Source: JAJZGK01 sp035538795
GTDB lineage: Bacteria > Pseudomonadota > Alphaproteobacteria > Rhodospirillales > Magnetospirillaceae
Direction: 5' to 3'
Assembly (NCBI GenBank): GCA_035538795.1
Contig: DATLJS010000029.1
Span: 62,001-126,000 of the forward strand
DNA: 64,000 bases
Shown: one piece after another, positions 52,345 through 61,183 of the stretch
Numbering within the stretch: position 1 is the first letter of the stretch
How the letters are laid out: each line of letters opens with the position of its first letter
Made by a program: the position numbers and the translations under genes
Notes under the pieces: generated by a model
The model's database searches: none
What the model was told of the DNA's origin: nothing
The model's input: only the letters and a program-made list of their open reading frames with translations

Positions 52345-53709
52345 ATGTCCGCCCCCGCCCAACCGAGCGGCGAGCCCATCGTCAGCAAGGCCCAACTGGT
52401 CGATTACATCGCCGCCGGCTCCAAACCCGCCGAGGATTGGCGCATCGGCACCGAGCACGAGAAGTTCGCTTTTCGCTGCGACGATCTCCGCCCCCTGGAC
52501 TATCAGGGCGAGCGCGGCGTCAAAGCCGTTTTGGAAGGCCTGGCCTCCTATGGCTGGACGCCCGTCGAGGAAGGCGGCAACGTCATCGCCCTGATCAAGG
52601 ACGGCGCCAGCGTCACCCTGGAGCCGGGCGGCCAGCTGGAACTGTCCGGCGCTCCGCTAAACAGCGTTCACGAAACCTGCCGTGAGGTGAACGCCCACCT
52701 GACCCAATGCAAGGAAGTGGGCGCGAAACTGGACATCGGCTTCCTTGGCCTGGGCTTCAATCCCAAATGGCCCCGCGACGACATTCCCTGGATGCCCAAG
52801 GGCCGCTACGCCATCATGCGCGGCTATATGCCCAAGGTGGGATCGCTGGGCCTGGATATGATGCTGCGGACCTGCACCGTGCAGGTCAATCTGGACTTTT
52901 CGTCCGAAGCCGACATGGTCAAGAAGTTCCGCACCAGCCTGGCTTTGCAGCCCATCGCCACCGCCCTGTGGGCCAATTCCCCCTTCGTCGAAGGCAAGCC
53001 GTCCGGGTATCTCAGCTATCGCAGCCACATCTGGACCGACACCGACTCCGATCGCTGTGGCATGTTGCCCTTCGTTTTCGAGGACGGCTTCGGCTTCGAG
53101 CGTTACGTGGATTACGTGCTGGACGTGCCCATGTATTTCGTCTACCGCGACGAAAAATACATCGACGCTTCGGGGCAGTCCTTCCGCGACTTCATGCAGG
53201 GCCGCCTGCCCGCCCTACCTGGAGAGCAGCCGACCATCGGCGATTGGACCGACCATATGACCACCGTGTTCCCGGAAGTGCGGCTGAAGCGTTTCCTGGA
53301 AATGCGCGGCGCCGACGGCGGCCCCTGGCGCCGTCTCTGTGCGTTGCCCGCCTTCTGGGTGGGCCTGCTCTACGATCAGACGTCGCTGGACGCCGCCTGG
53401 GATCTGGTCAAAGACTGGACGGTCGAAGAACACGACGCCCTGCGCTTCGGGGTTCCTCGTTGCGGCCTGAAAACCGGCTTCCGCAAGGGCACCGTGCGCG
53501 ATCTGGCCCTGCGGGCTTTGGAAATCTCCCGCGATGGCCTGAAGCGCCGCGCGCGTCTGGACGGGTACGGCCGCGACGAAAGCATCTATCTGGAAACCCT
53601 GCAAACCATTGCCCAATCCGGCGTCACTCCCGCCGAGGACATGCTGGCCGATTTCGCAGGCCGCTGGGGCGGTTCGGTCGATCGCCTGTTCAAAGATCAT
53701 TCTTATTGA
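52345..53709 (+). CDS. gshA: Glutamate-cysteine ligase
   Basis: The enzyme makes gamma-glutamylcysteine, the first step of glutathione synthesis. The 454-residue product is of the alphaproteobacterial/plant GCS2 class. It has WRIGTEHEKFAFR, SVTLEPGGQLELSGAPL, FLGLGFNPKW, PMYFVYRDEKYI and TTVFPEVRLKRFLEMRGADGG. The length is normal. It is upstream of a chorismate mutase-like gene by ten bases. Confidence 0.95.
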   Translation: MSAPAQPSGEPIVSKAQLVDYIAAGSKPAEDWRIGTEHEKFAFRCDDLRPLDYQGERGVKAVLEGLASYGWTPVEEGGNVIALIKDGASVTLEPGGQLELSGAPLNSVHETCREVNAHLTQCKEVGAKLDIGFLGLGFNPKWPRDDIPWMPKGRYAIMRGYMPKVGSLGLDMMLRTCTVQVNLDFSSEADMVKKFRTSLALQPIATALWANSPFVEGKPSGYLSYRSHIWTDTDSDRCGMLPFVFEDGFGFERYVDYVLDVPMYFVYRDEKYIDASGQSFRDFMQGRLPALPGEQPTIGDWTDHMTTVFPEVRLKRFLEMRGADGGPWRRLCALPAFWVGLLYDQTSLDAAWDLVKDWTVEEHDALRFGVPRCGLKTGFRKGTVRDLALRALEISRDGLKRRARLDGYGRDESIYLETLQTIAQSGVTPAEDMLADFAGRWGGSVDRLFKDHSY

Positions 53710-53719
53710 GGCCGCAGCC

Positions 53720-54016
53720 ATGACGACCCAATGCCAGTCCATGCAGGAAATTCGCGACAACATCGACCGGCTGGATCGCCAGATCGTGCCGTTGCTGGTG
53801 GAACGCCAGGGCTATGTCGGCCAGGCCGCCGGCTTCAAGCCGACCCGCGCCGCCGTGGTTGTGCCCGAACGCATCGAGGACATCATCGTCAAGGTCCGCA
53901 CCCAGGCCGTCGAACTGGGCGGCGACCCCGATCTGGTGGAACGCATCTATCGCTCGATGATCGACAGCTATATCGGCTTCGAAGACAAACGCTGGGCGGC
54001 CTTGCATAATCTGTAA
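53720..54016 (+). CDS. Chorismate mutase-like (AroQ/PchB-type) protein
   Basis: The 98-residue helical protein has the AroQ core: MQEIRDNIDRLDRQIVPLLVERQGYVGQAAGFK with the catalytic Arg, the second Lys/Arg region PERIEDIIVKVR, and IYRSMIDSYIGFE. It is too short for a fused domain and may be either a monofunctional chorismate mutase or a PchB-like isochorismate pyruvate lyase. The alphaproteobacterial gene next to gshA is usually annotated as the former. Start at 53720 follows GGCCGC, a weak ribosome site. Confidence 0.8.
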   Translation: MTTQCQSMQEIRDNIDRLDRQIVPLLVERQGYVGQAAGFKPTRAAVVVPERIEDIIVKVRTQAVELGGDPDLVERIYRSMIDSYIGFEDKRWAALHNL

Positions 54017-54125
54017 ACAGCTTTACATCATGCATGGGCGGTCGCCGGGAATCGCGCGTCTCGGTTCCGCGGTCCGCCTGTAGACTAAGGCTTTCCAACC
54101 AACGCCCGACCCTGGGCGCCCGTGG

Positions 54126-56060
54126 ATGTTTCCGATGTTCCAGACCATGAAGATCAGCGGCCGACTCTATTCCGGGTTCGCCGCCGTGCTGTTCCTGTTG
54201 GCTGCCTTGGCCATCAGCTCCCTGCTGGTGTTCGACGGCGTCGCCAACCATGTCCGAGACGCAGCCGCCGCCTCGGCCGTGGCCCAGGACTCCCTGCGCT
54301 TCAACCGCGATATGCTGATCTTTCGCAAGCATGTGCGCGACTATGCCTCCAGCGCCAAGGACGACAGCCTGAAGTCGATCAACACCGCATCGAGCGAGCT
54401 TCAAGGCGACATCGGTCATCTGGACAGCGACATCAGCCAGAACAATCAGCGCGCCGCCTTCGCCGCCCTGAGCAAGGCCGCACAGACCTACATGACCGGC
54501 CTGAAGGATCTTCTGGCCCTGACCGGAGAACGGGCCAAGCTTCAGGGCAAACTGATCGGCGACGCCGAAACCACCCTGGCTTTGATGGATCGCGAGGGCG
54601 AACGCGCCGTTGCCGCCCGCGAACAGTTCCTGCTGGCCCGCATCGCCGTGGTCAGACTGATGGACGAGCGCGACACCCACGACGCCGACGCCATCCGTTA
54701 CCGCCTGAACGCCATTACCGCCATGCCCAGCCTGCCGGCGACATCCCGCGACGCCCTGAACGCCTATATCGGCGACGTCGAGCAGATGATCCCCCAGACG
54801 GACAAGCAGGCCGCCTTGCTGAAGACGCTGGACGGCATCGGCACCGCCATCGACGCCGCCGCCCAGGATCTGGAAAAAGCCGCCACCGCCGATACCGCCC
54901 GCGCCAGCAACGACGTGGCCGAACAACTTTCCGGCGGGCACGGCCTGATTCTGACCATCAGTCTGGCCGCCGTCGCCGTCGGGCTGGTGCTGGCGACGCT
55001 GATCGCCCGCGCCCTGGCCCGTCCCATCGCCTCGATGACGCACGCCATGGAACGTCTGGCCCAGGGCGACAAGACCATCGCCGTCCCGGCTCTGGAGCGG
55101 GGCGACGAAATCGGCGAAATGGCCAAGGCCGTCGAAGTATTCAAGCAAAACGCCATCGCCATGGAGCGGATGCAGAGCGAACAGGCCGAATTGAAGGCCC
55201 GTTCGGAGGCTGAACGCCGGGCCGAGATGCTGAAGCTGGCCGACGGCTTCGAGACCAGCGTCGCCGGGGTGGTCGAGCATGTGGGCTCGGCGGCCCAGCA
55301 GATGCAGGCCGCCGCCGAGGGCATGGCCGCCACCGCCGAACAGACCAGCCGTCAGGCCCATGCCGTTTCCGACGCGTCCGACGCCGCCGCCGCCAACGTG
55401 GAAACCGTGGCCGCCGCCGCCGAGGAGCTTTCGTCCTCCATCTCGGAAATCGCCCGACAGGTTTCCGAATCCTCGCGCGTGGCCGCCACCGCCGTCGAGG
55501 AAGCCCGCCAAACCGATCAGCTGGTGCAAAGCCTGGCTTCGGCCACCGACCGCATCGGTGAAGTCGTCAACCTGATCACCGACATCGCCAGCCAGACCAA
55601 TCTGCTGGCCTTGAACGCCACCATCGAGGCAGCCCGGGCTGGCGACGCCGGCAAGGGTTTCGCCGTGGTCGCCAACGAGGTCAAGCACCTAGCCAACCAG
55701 ACGGCCAAAGCCACCGACGAAATCGGCACCCAGATCGGCGCCGTACAGACCGCCACCCGCCAAGCCGTAGACGCCATCCGCCGCATCGACGGCGTCATCG
55801 GCCAGATCAGCGAGATTTCCTCGGCCATCGCCGCGGCGGTCGAGGAACAGGGCGCCGCCACCTCGGAAATCGCCCGCAACGTCCAACAGGCGGCCAACGG
55901 CACCCAGCAGGTTTCCAGCAACATCGGCGGCGTCACCGAGGCCGCCGGCGCTACCGGCCGCGTTGCAGGCGAAGTTCTCGACGCCGCCGGCGATTTGACG
56001 CAGCAAGCCGGCATGTTGCGGCAGGAAGTGCGCAAATTCATCGACAAGGTCCGCAGTTAA
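54126..56060 (+). CDS. Methyl-accepting chemotaxis protein with HBM-like sensor region
   Basis: A 644-residue chemoreceptor. The N-terminal membrane segment (YSGFAAVLFLLAALAISSLLV) is followed by about 240 helical periplasmic residues (DMLIFRKHVRDYASSA, LMDERDTHDADAIRYRL), in length and helix content like an HBM or four-helix-bundle sensor. Then come a second membrane segment (LILTISLAAVAVGLVLATLI), HAMP (ARALARPIASMTHAMERLAQGD) and the signalling domain with tip TNLLALNATIEAARAGDAGKGFAVVANEV. The ligand is unknown. No CheB/CheR-binding pentapeptide is seen at the C-terminus. Confidence 0.92.
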   Translation: MFPMFQTMKISGRLYSGFAAVLFLLAALAISSLLVFDGVANHVRDAAAASAVAQDSLRFNRDMLIFRKHVRDYASSAKDDSLKSINTASSELQGDIGHLDSDISQNNQRAAFAALSKAAQTYMTGLKDLLALTGERAKLQGKLIGDAETTLALMDREGERAVAAREQFLLARIAVVRLMDERDTHDADAIRYRLNAITAMPSLPATSRDALNAYIGDVEQMIPQTDKQAALLKTLDGIGTAIDAAAQDLEKAATADTARASNDVAEQLSGGHGLILTISLAAVAVGLVLATLIARALARPIASMTHAMERLAQGDKTIAVPALERGDEIGEMAKAVEVFKQNAIAMERMQSEQAELKARSEAERRAEMLKLADGFETSVAGVVEHVGSAAQQMQAAAEGMAATAEQTSRQAHAVSDASDAAAANVETVAAAAEELSSSISEIARQVSESSRVAATAVEEARQTDQLVQSLASATDRIGEVVNLITDIASQTNLLALNATIEAARAGDAGKGFAVVANEVKHLANQTAKATDEIGTQIGAVQTATRQAVDAIRRIDGVIGQISEISSAIAAAVEEQGAATSEIARNVQQAANGTQQVSSNIGGVTEAAGATGRVAGEVLDAAGDLTQQAGMLRQEVRKFIDKVRS

Positions 56061-56073
56061 AGACGCAATCCGC

Positions 56074-56107
56074 TGTCGCGGCCAAGCGCAGGGCCGGGCG
56101 TTTTTGT
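56074..56107 (+). terminator. Probable terminator after the chemoreceptor gene
   Basis: A GC-rich imperfect stem (CGCGGCC with GGCCGGGCG) is followed by TTTTTGTTT about 40 bases after the stop. Confidence 0.5.
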
Positions 56108-56171
56108 TTCCTCCCACCGTCTGCCCGACTATGCTGCCTTTCCGTTCCCGGCCAGGAAGGAGAAAGGCGGC

Positions 56172-56528
56172 ATGTCCCGCGAATATGCCCAGCATGTCTG
56201 CGATCTTCTGTTGCCCCTGGGACCGGTGGTCGCCAAGGGCATGTTCGGCGGCTTCGGCATTTATCTCGACGGGCTGATGTTCGCTTTGATCGCCGACGAC
56301 GTGCTCTATTTCCGCTGCGACGACGGCAACCGCGCCGCCTTTGAAGCTGCCGGCATGGAGGCGTTTCGCCCCTTTGCCGATAAACCCGATTTCAAACCGG
56401 CGACGCTTCCTTATTGGGAAGCGCCCGCGGAATTGTTCGACGAAACCGACGATCTGTGCGCCTGGGCCCGGGCCGCTTACGACGCCGCCCTCAGAAACCG
56501 TAAGCCGAAGAAGAAAAAGAAAATCTGA
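56172..56528 (+). CDS. TfoX N-terminal domain protein
   Basis: The 118-residue product matches the TfoX-N domain: CDLLLPLGPVVAKGMFGGFGIYLDGLMFALIADD, VLYFRCDDGNRAAFEAAG, PYWEAPAELFD. The C-terminus is a Lys-rich tail. TfoX/Sxy governs competence in gammaproteobacteria, but stand-alone TfoX-N proteins in alphaproteobacteria have no known role. Its stop overlaps the start of the next gene (TGATG). Confidence 0.88.
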   Translation: MSREYAQHVCDLLLPLGPVVAKGMFGGFGIYLDGLMFALIADDVLYFRCDDGNRAAFEAAGMEAFRPFADKPDFKPATLPYWEAPAELFDETDDLCAWARAAYDAALRNRKPKKKKKI

Positions 56529-57082
56529 TGCAGGTCATCGCCATCGATTTTGAAACCGCCAATTCGCGGCGCGCCAGCGCCTGCGCCTTGGGCGTCGCCC
56601 GCCTGCAAGGCGGCGAACTAAGCGAGGTCGCCGAGCATTTGATTCGCCCCCGCGAGATGCATTTCCAGGGCATCAACATCTCGATTCACGGCATCCGCCC
56701 CGAAGACGTGATGGACAGTCCTGAATTTCCCGAGGTGTGGGAAGACGTCATCCCCCAGGACGGACCTCTGTTTCTGTTGGCCCACAATGCCCCCTTCGAT
56801 ATGAGCGTTCTCAGGGCCAGCCTGGACTTATACGGAATGCGTCCGCCCGAGGCCGATTATCTTTGCACCGTTTCCGTGGCGCGGGCGTTGTGGCGGGATC
56901 TGCCCAATCACAAGCTGTCCACCGTCAGCGCCTTTCTGGGAATCCGGCTCAACCACCATCAGGCCGGCAGCGACGCCGAAGCCTGCGCCCGCATCGCCCT
57001 GGAAGCCATGCGCCAGACGGAAACGCGCTCTCCCCGGCAATTGGCGGCCAAGCTGGGTCTTGCCGTGCGACCCCTAGCCTGA
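56528..57082 (+). CDS. DnaQ-like 3'-5' exonuclease
   Basis: A DEDDh exonuclease of 184 residues. Motif I is VIAIDFETANSRRASACALG (Asp and Glu), motif II LAHNAPFDMSVLR and motif III HHQAGSDAEACARIAL with the catalytic His and Asp. It is too short and lacks the signals of polymerase III epsilon, so it is probably a separate proofreading or RNA/DNA trimming enzyme. It is translated with the TfoX-N gene. Confidence 0.88.
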   Translation: MQVIAIDFETANSRRASACALGVARLQGGELSEVAEHLIRPREMHFQGINISIHGIRPEDVMDSPEFPEVWEDVIPQDGPLFLLAHNAPFDMSVLRASLDLYGMRPPEADYLCTVSVARALWRDLPNHKLSTVSAFLGIRLNHHQAGSDAEACARIALEAMRQTETRSPRQLAAKLGLAVRPLA

Positions 57083-57090
57083 GGGCCGTT

Positions 57091-58122
57091 CTATTTCGTT
57101 TCGATAAAGGCGTCGACCCGAAGGCCCACCGGCAAAGGCGGATGTCCATCCAGGGTAATCAGGGCTTCCAACACCTTGTTGTCCAATTTTTCCGTCGGTT
57201 GATCGGTGTGGACCTGCTTACGCCCGACCATGGCGCCAAGACGGCTGACATGGCCGGCAAAGCGGGCGCCGCCGAAGGCATCGGCATGGACCCAGGCCGG
57301 CTGCCCCTCCTTCAGGCGGGCGATGTCGGTTTCGTCCACCTCCGCCCTTACCCGCAGCACCGAAACATCGCCGATGGACAGGATGGGCATGTCCTGCGCT
57401 TCCGAAATCATTTCGCCCACCCGGCGATGGCGGCGCAGCACGACGCCCTCCAGCGGACTGACGATTTCCGTCTTCGCCAACACCGCCGCCGCTTCGTCCC
57501 GCTGCGCCCTGGCCAGTTCCAGCGTCGCCTCGGCCCGTTCCCGCTCGTCGTCGCGGGCTTTGGCCGCCACCACCGCCAGATGCTGACGGGCCTGCGCCTG
57601 TTTTGCCAGGGCCACCTGATGATCGCGCCGGGTGGTTTCCAGGGTCTGGCGCGACGACCAGCCTGATTGCCCCAAAGCACTGTAGCGTTCCAGATCGCGG
57701 GCGGTCTGATCGACCACCGCGTCGGCCTCGCGTACCGCTGCCTCGGCCTCTCGTCGCTCCTCCTGGCGGGCGCCGTTGAGCACGCGGGCCAGTTCCGCCT
57801 CCCGGATATGCACCGTAGCCTCGGCTTCGGCCAGACGCGCCTTCCAATCGGCGTTTTCCAGACGCGCCAGAACCTGTCCGACATGCACCGCATCGCCTTC
57901 GTCCACCAACACTTCGGCCAGCTTGCCGGTCATGCTCAGGCCCAGCCGCACCTCCTCGGACAGAGGTTCCACCTTGCCGGCGGCGGAGATCAAGGTGTTG
58001 GGCAAAGCCTCCGGCATTTGCTCCGGCTCCTTGACCGAGGGAGCGCGCCCAAAGGCAAGAACGACGGCAAGTCCGGCCATGCCGATGGTCGCGGCGATGC
58101 CCATCTGTTTGCGCGTCACCAT
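57091..58122 (-). CDS. HlyD/MacA-type periplasmic adaptor of an ABC exporter
   Basis: The 343-residue protein has an N-terminal membrane anchor (GIAATIGMAGLAVVLAFG), a lipoyl-type half motif (AAGKVEPLSEEVRLGLSMTGKLAEVLVDEGDAVHVGQVLARLE), a long coiled coil (about residues 85-215) and a barrel (VSPLEGVVLRRHRRVGEMI, VDETDIARLKEGQPAWVHAD). It overlaps the ABC ATPase gene by seven bases. The set resembles DevBCA and MacAB exporters. The transported compound is unknown. Confidence 0.87.
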   Translation of the reverse strand: MVTRKQMGIAATIGMAGLAVVLAFGRAPSVKEPEQMPEALPNTLISAAGKVEPLSEEVRLGLSMTGKLAEVLVDEGDAVHVGQVLARLENADWKARLAEAEATVHIREAELARVLNGARQEERREAEAAVREADAVVDQTARDLERYSALGQSGWSSRQTLETTRRDHQVALAKQAQARQHLAVVAAKARDDERERAEATLELARAQRDEAAAVLAKTEIVSPLEGVVLRRHRRVGEMISEAQDMPILSIGDVSVLRVRAEVDETDIARLKEGQPAWVHADAFGGARFAGHVSRLGAMVGRKQVHTDQPTEKLDNKVLEALITLDGHPPLPVGLRVDAFIETK

Positions 58123-58817
58123 TTATGCCTTTCCTCTTCAAGGGATTGGATGCGTCCGTCGACGATGGAAATCACCCGGTCGGCGACTTCGCCGACGCGG
58201 GAATCATGCGTCACCACCACCACCGCCCGGCCTTCCCGGCGAGCCAGATCCCGCAGCAATTCCACCACGGCCCGGCCGGTATGGCTGTCCAGGGCGGCGG
58301 TGGGCTCGTCCCCCAGAATGATTTCGGGATTGCCCGCCAGGGCGCGGGCGATGGCCACACGCTGTTTCTGGCCGCCCGACAATTGGCCGGGGCGGTTGTT
58401 CATGCGGTCCGCCAGCCCCACCGAGGCCAGCAGACGCGGCGCCTCGGCCCGGGCGTCGGCCTGCGCCCAGCCTTTCAAATCCAAAGCCAGGCGCACCGTC
58501 TCCAAGGCCGACAGAGCCGGAAACAGATTGTAGGATTGATAGATGAAACCGATATGGGCCAGCCGCAGACGGGCCATGGCGTTCTGGTCCAGGCCACACA
58601 CGCTCCGTCCCAACAGGCCGATTGTCCCCTCGGTCGGATGCAGCAGGCAGCCCATCATCATCAGGACCGAGGTCTTGCCGCTGCCCGACGGCCCCATCAC
58701 CGCCGTCATCTCGCCTTTCCTGATGGCGATATCGACGCCGTCCACGGCCCGCACGGCATTGTCGCCGCCGCCGTAAACCAGCGACACCTTGCGCAGATCG
58801 AGGGCCAGATCGCTCAT
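58116..58817 (-). CDS. ABC transporter ATP-binding protein (MacB/LolD/DevA type)
   Basis: A 233-residue ATPase with Walker A VMGPSGSGKTSVLMMMG, Q-loop FIYQSYNLFPALSALE, signature LSGGQKQRVAIARALAG, Walker B IILGDEPTAALDS and switch His in VVVVTHDSRVGEVAD. The start is ATG 58817, which overlaps the permease stop; the open frame upstream runs through the permease gene. It is the energy module of the exporter. Confidence 0.9.
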   Translation of the reverse strand: MSDLALDLRKVSLVYGGGDNAVRAVDGVDIAIRKGEMTAVMGPSGSGKTSVLMMMGCLLHPTEGTIGLLGRSVCGLDQNAMARLRLAHIGFIYQSYNLFPALSALETVRLALDLKGWAQADARAEAPRLLASVGLADRMNNRPGQLSGGQKQRVAIARALAGNPEIILGDEPTAALDSHTGRAVVELLRDLARREGRAVVVVTHDSRVGEVADRVISIVDGRIQSLEEERHKW

Positions 58818-59995
58818 CGCTGGAACACCATGGCCGGATCGATGGACAGGGCCTTCTTCACCGACACCAGCGCCGCCGAGCCGCACATGGCGAAGGTAAC
58901 GAAAAACAGCGCCGCCGCCATGGCCGGACTGACGATGATCAGCGCCGTGCCGCCTTCACTGGCCTTGGCCAGCAACATGGCGATGACGATGCCCGCGGCA
59001 TGCCCGCCCACGGCGCTGATGGCAGCCTGCCAGCCGATGATCTTCAGCACGAAGGAACGCGGCGCGCCCATGGCCCGCAGGGTAGCGAATTCGGCCAGAT
59101 GATCGATGGTGGTGGCGTAAAGCACCTGGGCGACGATGACCATGCCGATGATCAGGCCCAAAGCCGCCGAAACCAGAACCGCCGACCCCGCCCCGGTGGT
59201 GAACATCCAATAATCCGAGGTCATGTCGGCGAATTCCTGGCGGCTCAGCACGTCCACGTCGGGCAGACGGCGACGGATTTCCGCCTGCACCGCCTTAGCG
59301 TCGGCCCCCGCCGCCAGTTTGACCAGCACGTAATTGGTTTGTTCGTCACTCACCGAGGCATAATTGATGGCGTTGGCGAAACTGGCGAAGACGTAGGGCG
59401 AGGTGGTGAAGGACCGCAAGCCGTGGGTGAAACCCGCCAACCGCGCCCGGTGATTGAATATTTCCGCCGTATCGCCGATACGGTTCACCCCCAGCTTGGC
59501 GACGTTCAAATCATCCACCATCACCGTGTCCGGCTGCCGCAAAGCCTCCAGATCGCCGGCGACGACGTTCCACGGCCCGGCCAGTCCGCCATCGGGATCG
59601 AAACCGATAATCAGCACGCTTTCATAACCGCCCTGGGGTTTGTGCCAGGGCGCGAAAACCACCAGCAGCTTTTCCGCCCGCTCGACGCCGGGCACAGACA
59701 AAATGCTGAAGCGGTGACGTTCCCGCTGCGGCATGGTGATCTCGAAATTGCGAAGCCCCTTCACCGCCACCCACAGATCCGCACGGGAATGTTCGATAAT
59801 CGCCGTGGTCGTGGAGGTGAAACCGAAGAACAGACCGATCTGCACGGAGATCAGAATCACCGCCACCGTGACGCCGACCATGGTGACGGCGAAACGGGCG
59901 CGGTCATGGGCCAGATTGCGCCAGGCCAGCAGCAGGGACGATCCCAGCCGGTCCTGCCAGACGCTTGCCGTTTGATTCCCGCGATTGTCCGACAT
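58814..59995 (-). CDS. ABC transporter permease (FtsX/DevC type)
   Basis: From ATG 59995 (or the adjacent ATG 59998 directly behind GGGGGG) the product has about 393 residues. It shows the FtsX/MacB arrangement: one membrane segment near the N-terminus (FAVTMVGVTVAVILISVQIGLFFG), a large periplasmic domain (IIEHSRADLWVAVKGLRNFE, FANAINYASVSDEQTNYVLV) and three C-terminal segments (SAALGLIIGMVIVAQVLYA, TLRAMGAPRSFVLKIIGWQ). The ATTIDHLAEFATLRAMGAP part resembles DevC of cyanobacterial glycolipid exporters. It leads the three-gene operon. Confidence 0.87.
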   Translation of the reverse strand: MSDNRGNQTASVWQDRLGSSLLLAWRNLAHDRARFAVTMVGVTVAVILISVQIGLFFGFTSTTTAIIEHSRADLWVAVKGLRNFEITMPQRERHRFSILSVPGVERAEKLLVVFAPWHKPQGGYESVLIIGFDPDGGLAGPWNVVAGDLEALRQPDTVMVDDLNVAKLGVNRIGDTAEIFNHRARLAGFTHGLRSFTTSPYVFASFANAINYASVSDEQTNYVLVKLAAGADAKAVQAEIRRRLPDVDVLSRQEFADMTSDYWMFTTGAGSAVLVSAALGLIIGMVIVAQVLYATTIDHLAEFATLRAMGAPRSFVLKIIGWQAAISAVGGHAAGIVIAMLLAKASEGGTALIIVSPAMAAALFFVTFAMCGSAALVSVKKALSIDPAMVFQR

Positions 59996-60012
59996 CATCC
60001 CCCCGACGACTG

Positions 60013-60029
60013 TGTTAACAGTGATAACA
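60013..60029. promoter_or_regulatory. Operator-like palindrome before the ABC exporter operon
   Basis: TGTTAACAGTGATAACA is a 17-bp imperfect dyad (TGTTA-N7-TAACA) that covers the -10 box of the exporter promoter, a typical repressor position. Confidence 0.5.
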
Positions 60030-60049
60030 TTGACATTGAAATCTGTCAA
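60021..60049 (-). promoter_or_regulatory. Sigma-70 promoter of the ABC exporter operon
   Basis: On the minus strand TTGACA, 17 bases, TATCAC. The -35 box is perfect, the -10 box is weaker and lies in the palindrome. Confidence 0.6.
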
Positions 60050-60089
60050 CGTCATTCCCGGCAACACCGACTCGGGTTATGGTGAGGCC

Positions 60090-60323
60090 ATGTCCGAACT
60101 TGTGCGCAAACGTTCCGTCTTGATCGCCGGCCACGCCACCAGCGTATCGCTGGAAAGCGAATTCTGGCAGGAGCTGACCGACATCGCCGTTCGGCGCGGC
60201 TTGTCCCTGAACGCCTTGGTGGCCGAAGTGGACAGCGCCCGCGACGGCAATCTGTCCAGCGCCCTCAGACTGCTGGTTCTGCGGGATTTGAAAGAACGGG
60301 CAGCCCTGCGGGAAACGCCGTGA
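60090..60323 (+). CDS. Ribbon-helix-helix domain protein (RHH_4 type)
   Basis: The 77-residue product reads RKRSVLIAGHATSVSLESEFWQEL, ADIAVRRG-like TDIAVRRGLSLNALVAEVDSA and NLSSALRLLVLRDL, the pattern of the RHH_4 family. Family members are short DNA-binding or regulator-like proteins. Start at 60090 avoids the divergent promoter. It overlaps the beta-lactamase start by four bases, so it is tied to that gene and could regulate it or the divergent exporter. Confidence 0.83.
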   Translation: MSELVRKRSVLIAGHATSVSLESEFWQELTDIAVRRGLSLNALVAEVDSARDGNLSSALRLLVLRDLKERAALRETP

Positions 60324-61183
60324 TCGACCGGCGCCGCTTTCTGACGGCCTCGGCCGCCCTTCTGGGATTGGCCGGCACGGCCCAGGCCGAAGAACGTTTG
60401 GAAGCCCGGTTCGCCGCCATCGAAGCCGCCTGCGGCGGGCGGTTGGGAGTGGCCGTGCGCATCGGCCGAGGGCCGGTGGCAGGCTATCGTCTGAACGAGT
60501 TTTTCCCCATGTGCAGCACTTCGAAGCTGCTGATGACCGGAGCCATCCTGGCCCGCGTCGATCTGGGACAGGAACGGCTGGAGCGCAGCATCGCCATCCG
60601 CCCCGAAGATCGGGTGGAATACGCCCCCATCGGCGAAAAGCACGTCAACGGCTCCCTCACCCTGGAAGAATTGTGCGAGGCGGCCATGACCGTCAGCGAC
60701 AACATCGCCGCCAATCTGATTTTGAAAACCTTGGGCGGGCCGCAGACCGTCACCGCCTTCGCCCGGTCCATCGGCGATGGCCGCACTCGGCTAGACCGCA
60801 TGGAACCGGACTTGAATAGCGTCCCGCATGGCGATACCCGCGACAGCACCACGCCTGCCGCCATGCTGAAAACCTTGCGCACCCTGGCTTTGGGCGACTC
60901 GTTGTCCCCGGCGTCGCGCCAACGGATGCGAAATTGGCTGATCGCCTGCCGCACCGGCGACGAGCGCCTGCGAGCCGGAATTCCCAAAGACTGGATAATC
61001 GGCGACAAAACCGGCACCTGGACCGGCAACGGCGCCGCCACGTCCAACGATGTCGCCGTCGCCTGGCGCCCCGACGGACAGACGGTCGCGATCACCGCCT
61101 ATCTGACCGACTGCCCGGCCCCGGCGGCAGTCCGCAATGCCGCCCTGGCCAATGTCGCCCGAGCGGCTACTTCAGGCCTTTGA
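60320..61183 (+). CDS. Class A beta-lactamase with Tat-type signal
   Basis: The 287-residue enzyme begins with a twin-arginine-like signal (MIDRRRFLTASAALLGLAGTAQA). All serine beta-lactamase motifs are present: STSK (active Ser and Lys, preceded by Cys), SDN, the omega-loop Glu in MEPDLN, and KTG in GDKTGTW. It is exported folded to the periplasm, if the signal acts as read. The Cys before the active Ser is shared with some carbapenemases, but the partner Cys after KTGT is replaced by Trp. Composition fits the host, so it appears to be a resident chromosomal gene. Spectrum cannot be deduced. Its end overlaps the convergent AsmA-like gene by 17 bases. Confidence 0.9.
   Translation: MIDRRRFLTASAALLGLAGTAQAEERLEARFAAIEAACGGRLGVAVRIGRGPVAGYRLNEFFPMCSTSKLLMTGAILARVDLGQERLERSIAIRPEDRVEYAPIGEKHVNGSLTLEELCEAAMTVSDNIAANLILKTLGGPQTVTAFARSIGDGRTRLDRMEPDLNSVPHGDTRDSTTPAAMLKTLRTLALGDSLSPASRQRMRNWLIACRTGDERLRAGIPKDWIIGDKTGTWTGNGAATSNDVAVAWRPDGQTVAITAYLTDCPAPAAVRNAALANVARAATSGL

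Noticed and set aside
53889..55688. Minus-strand Gly-rich frame of 599 codons opposite the chemoreceptor
   Set aside because: Repeated GGG and GH content comes from the Ala-rich coiled coil on the other strand. No signal or domain is present.
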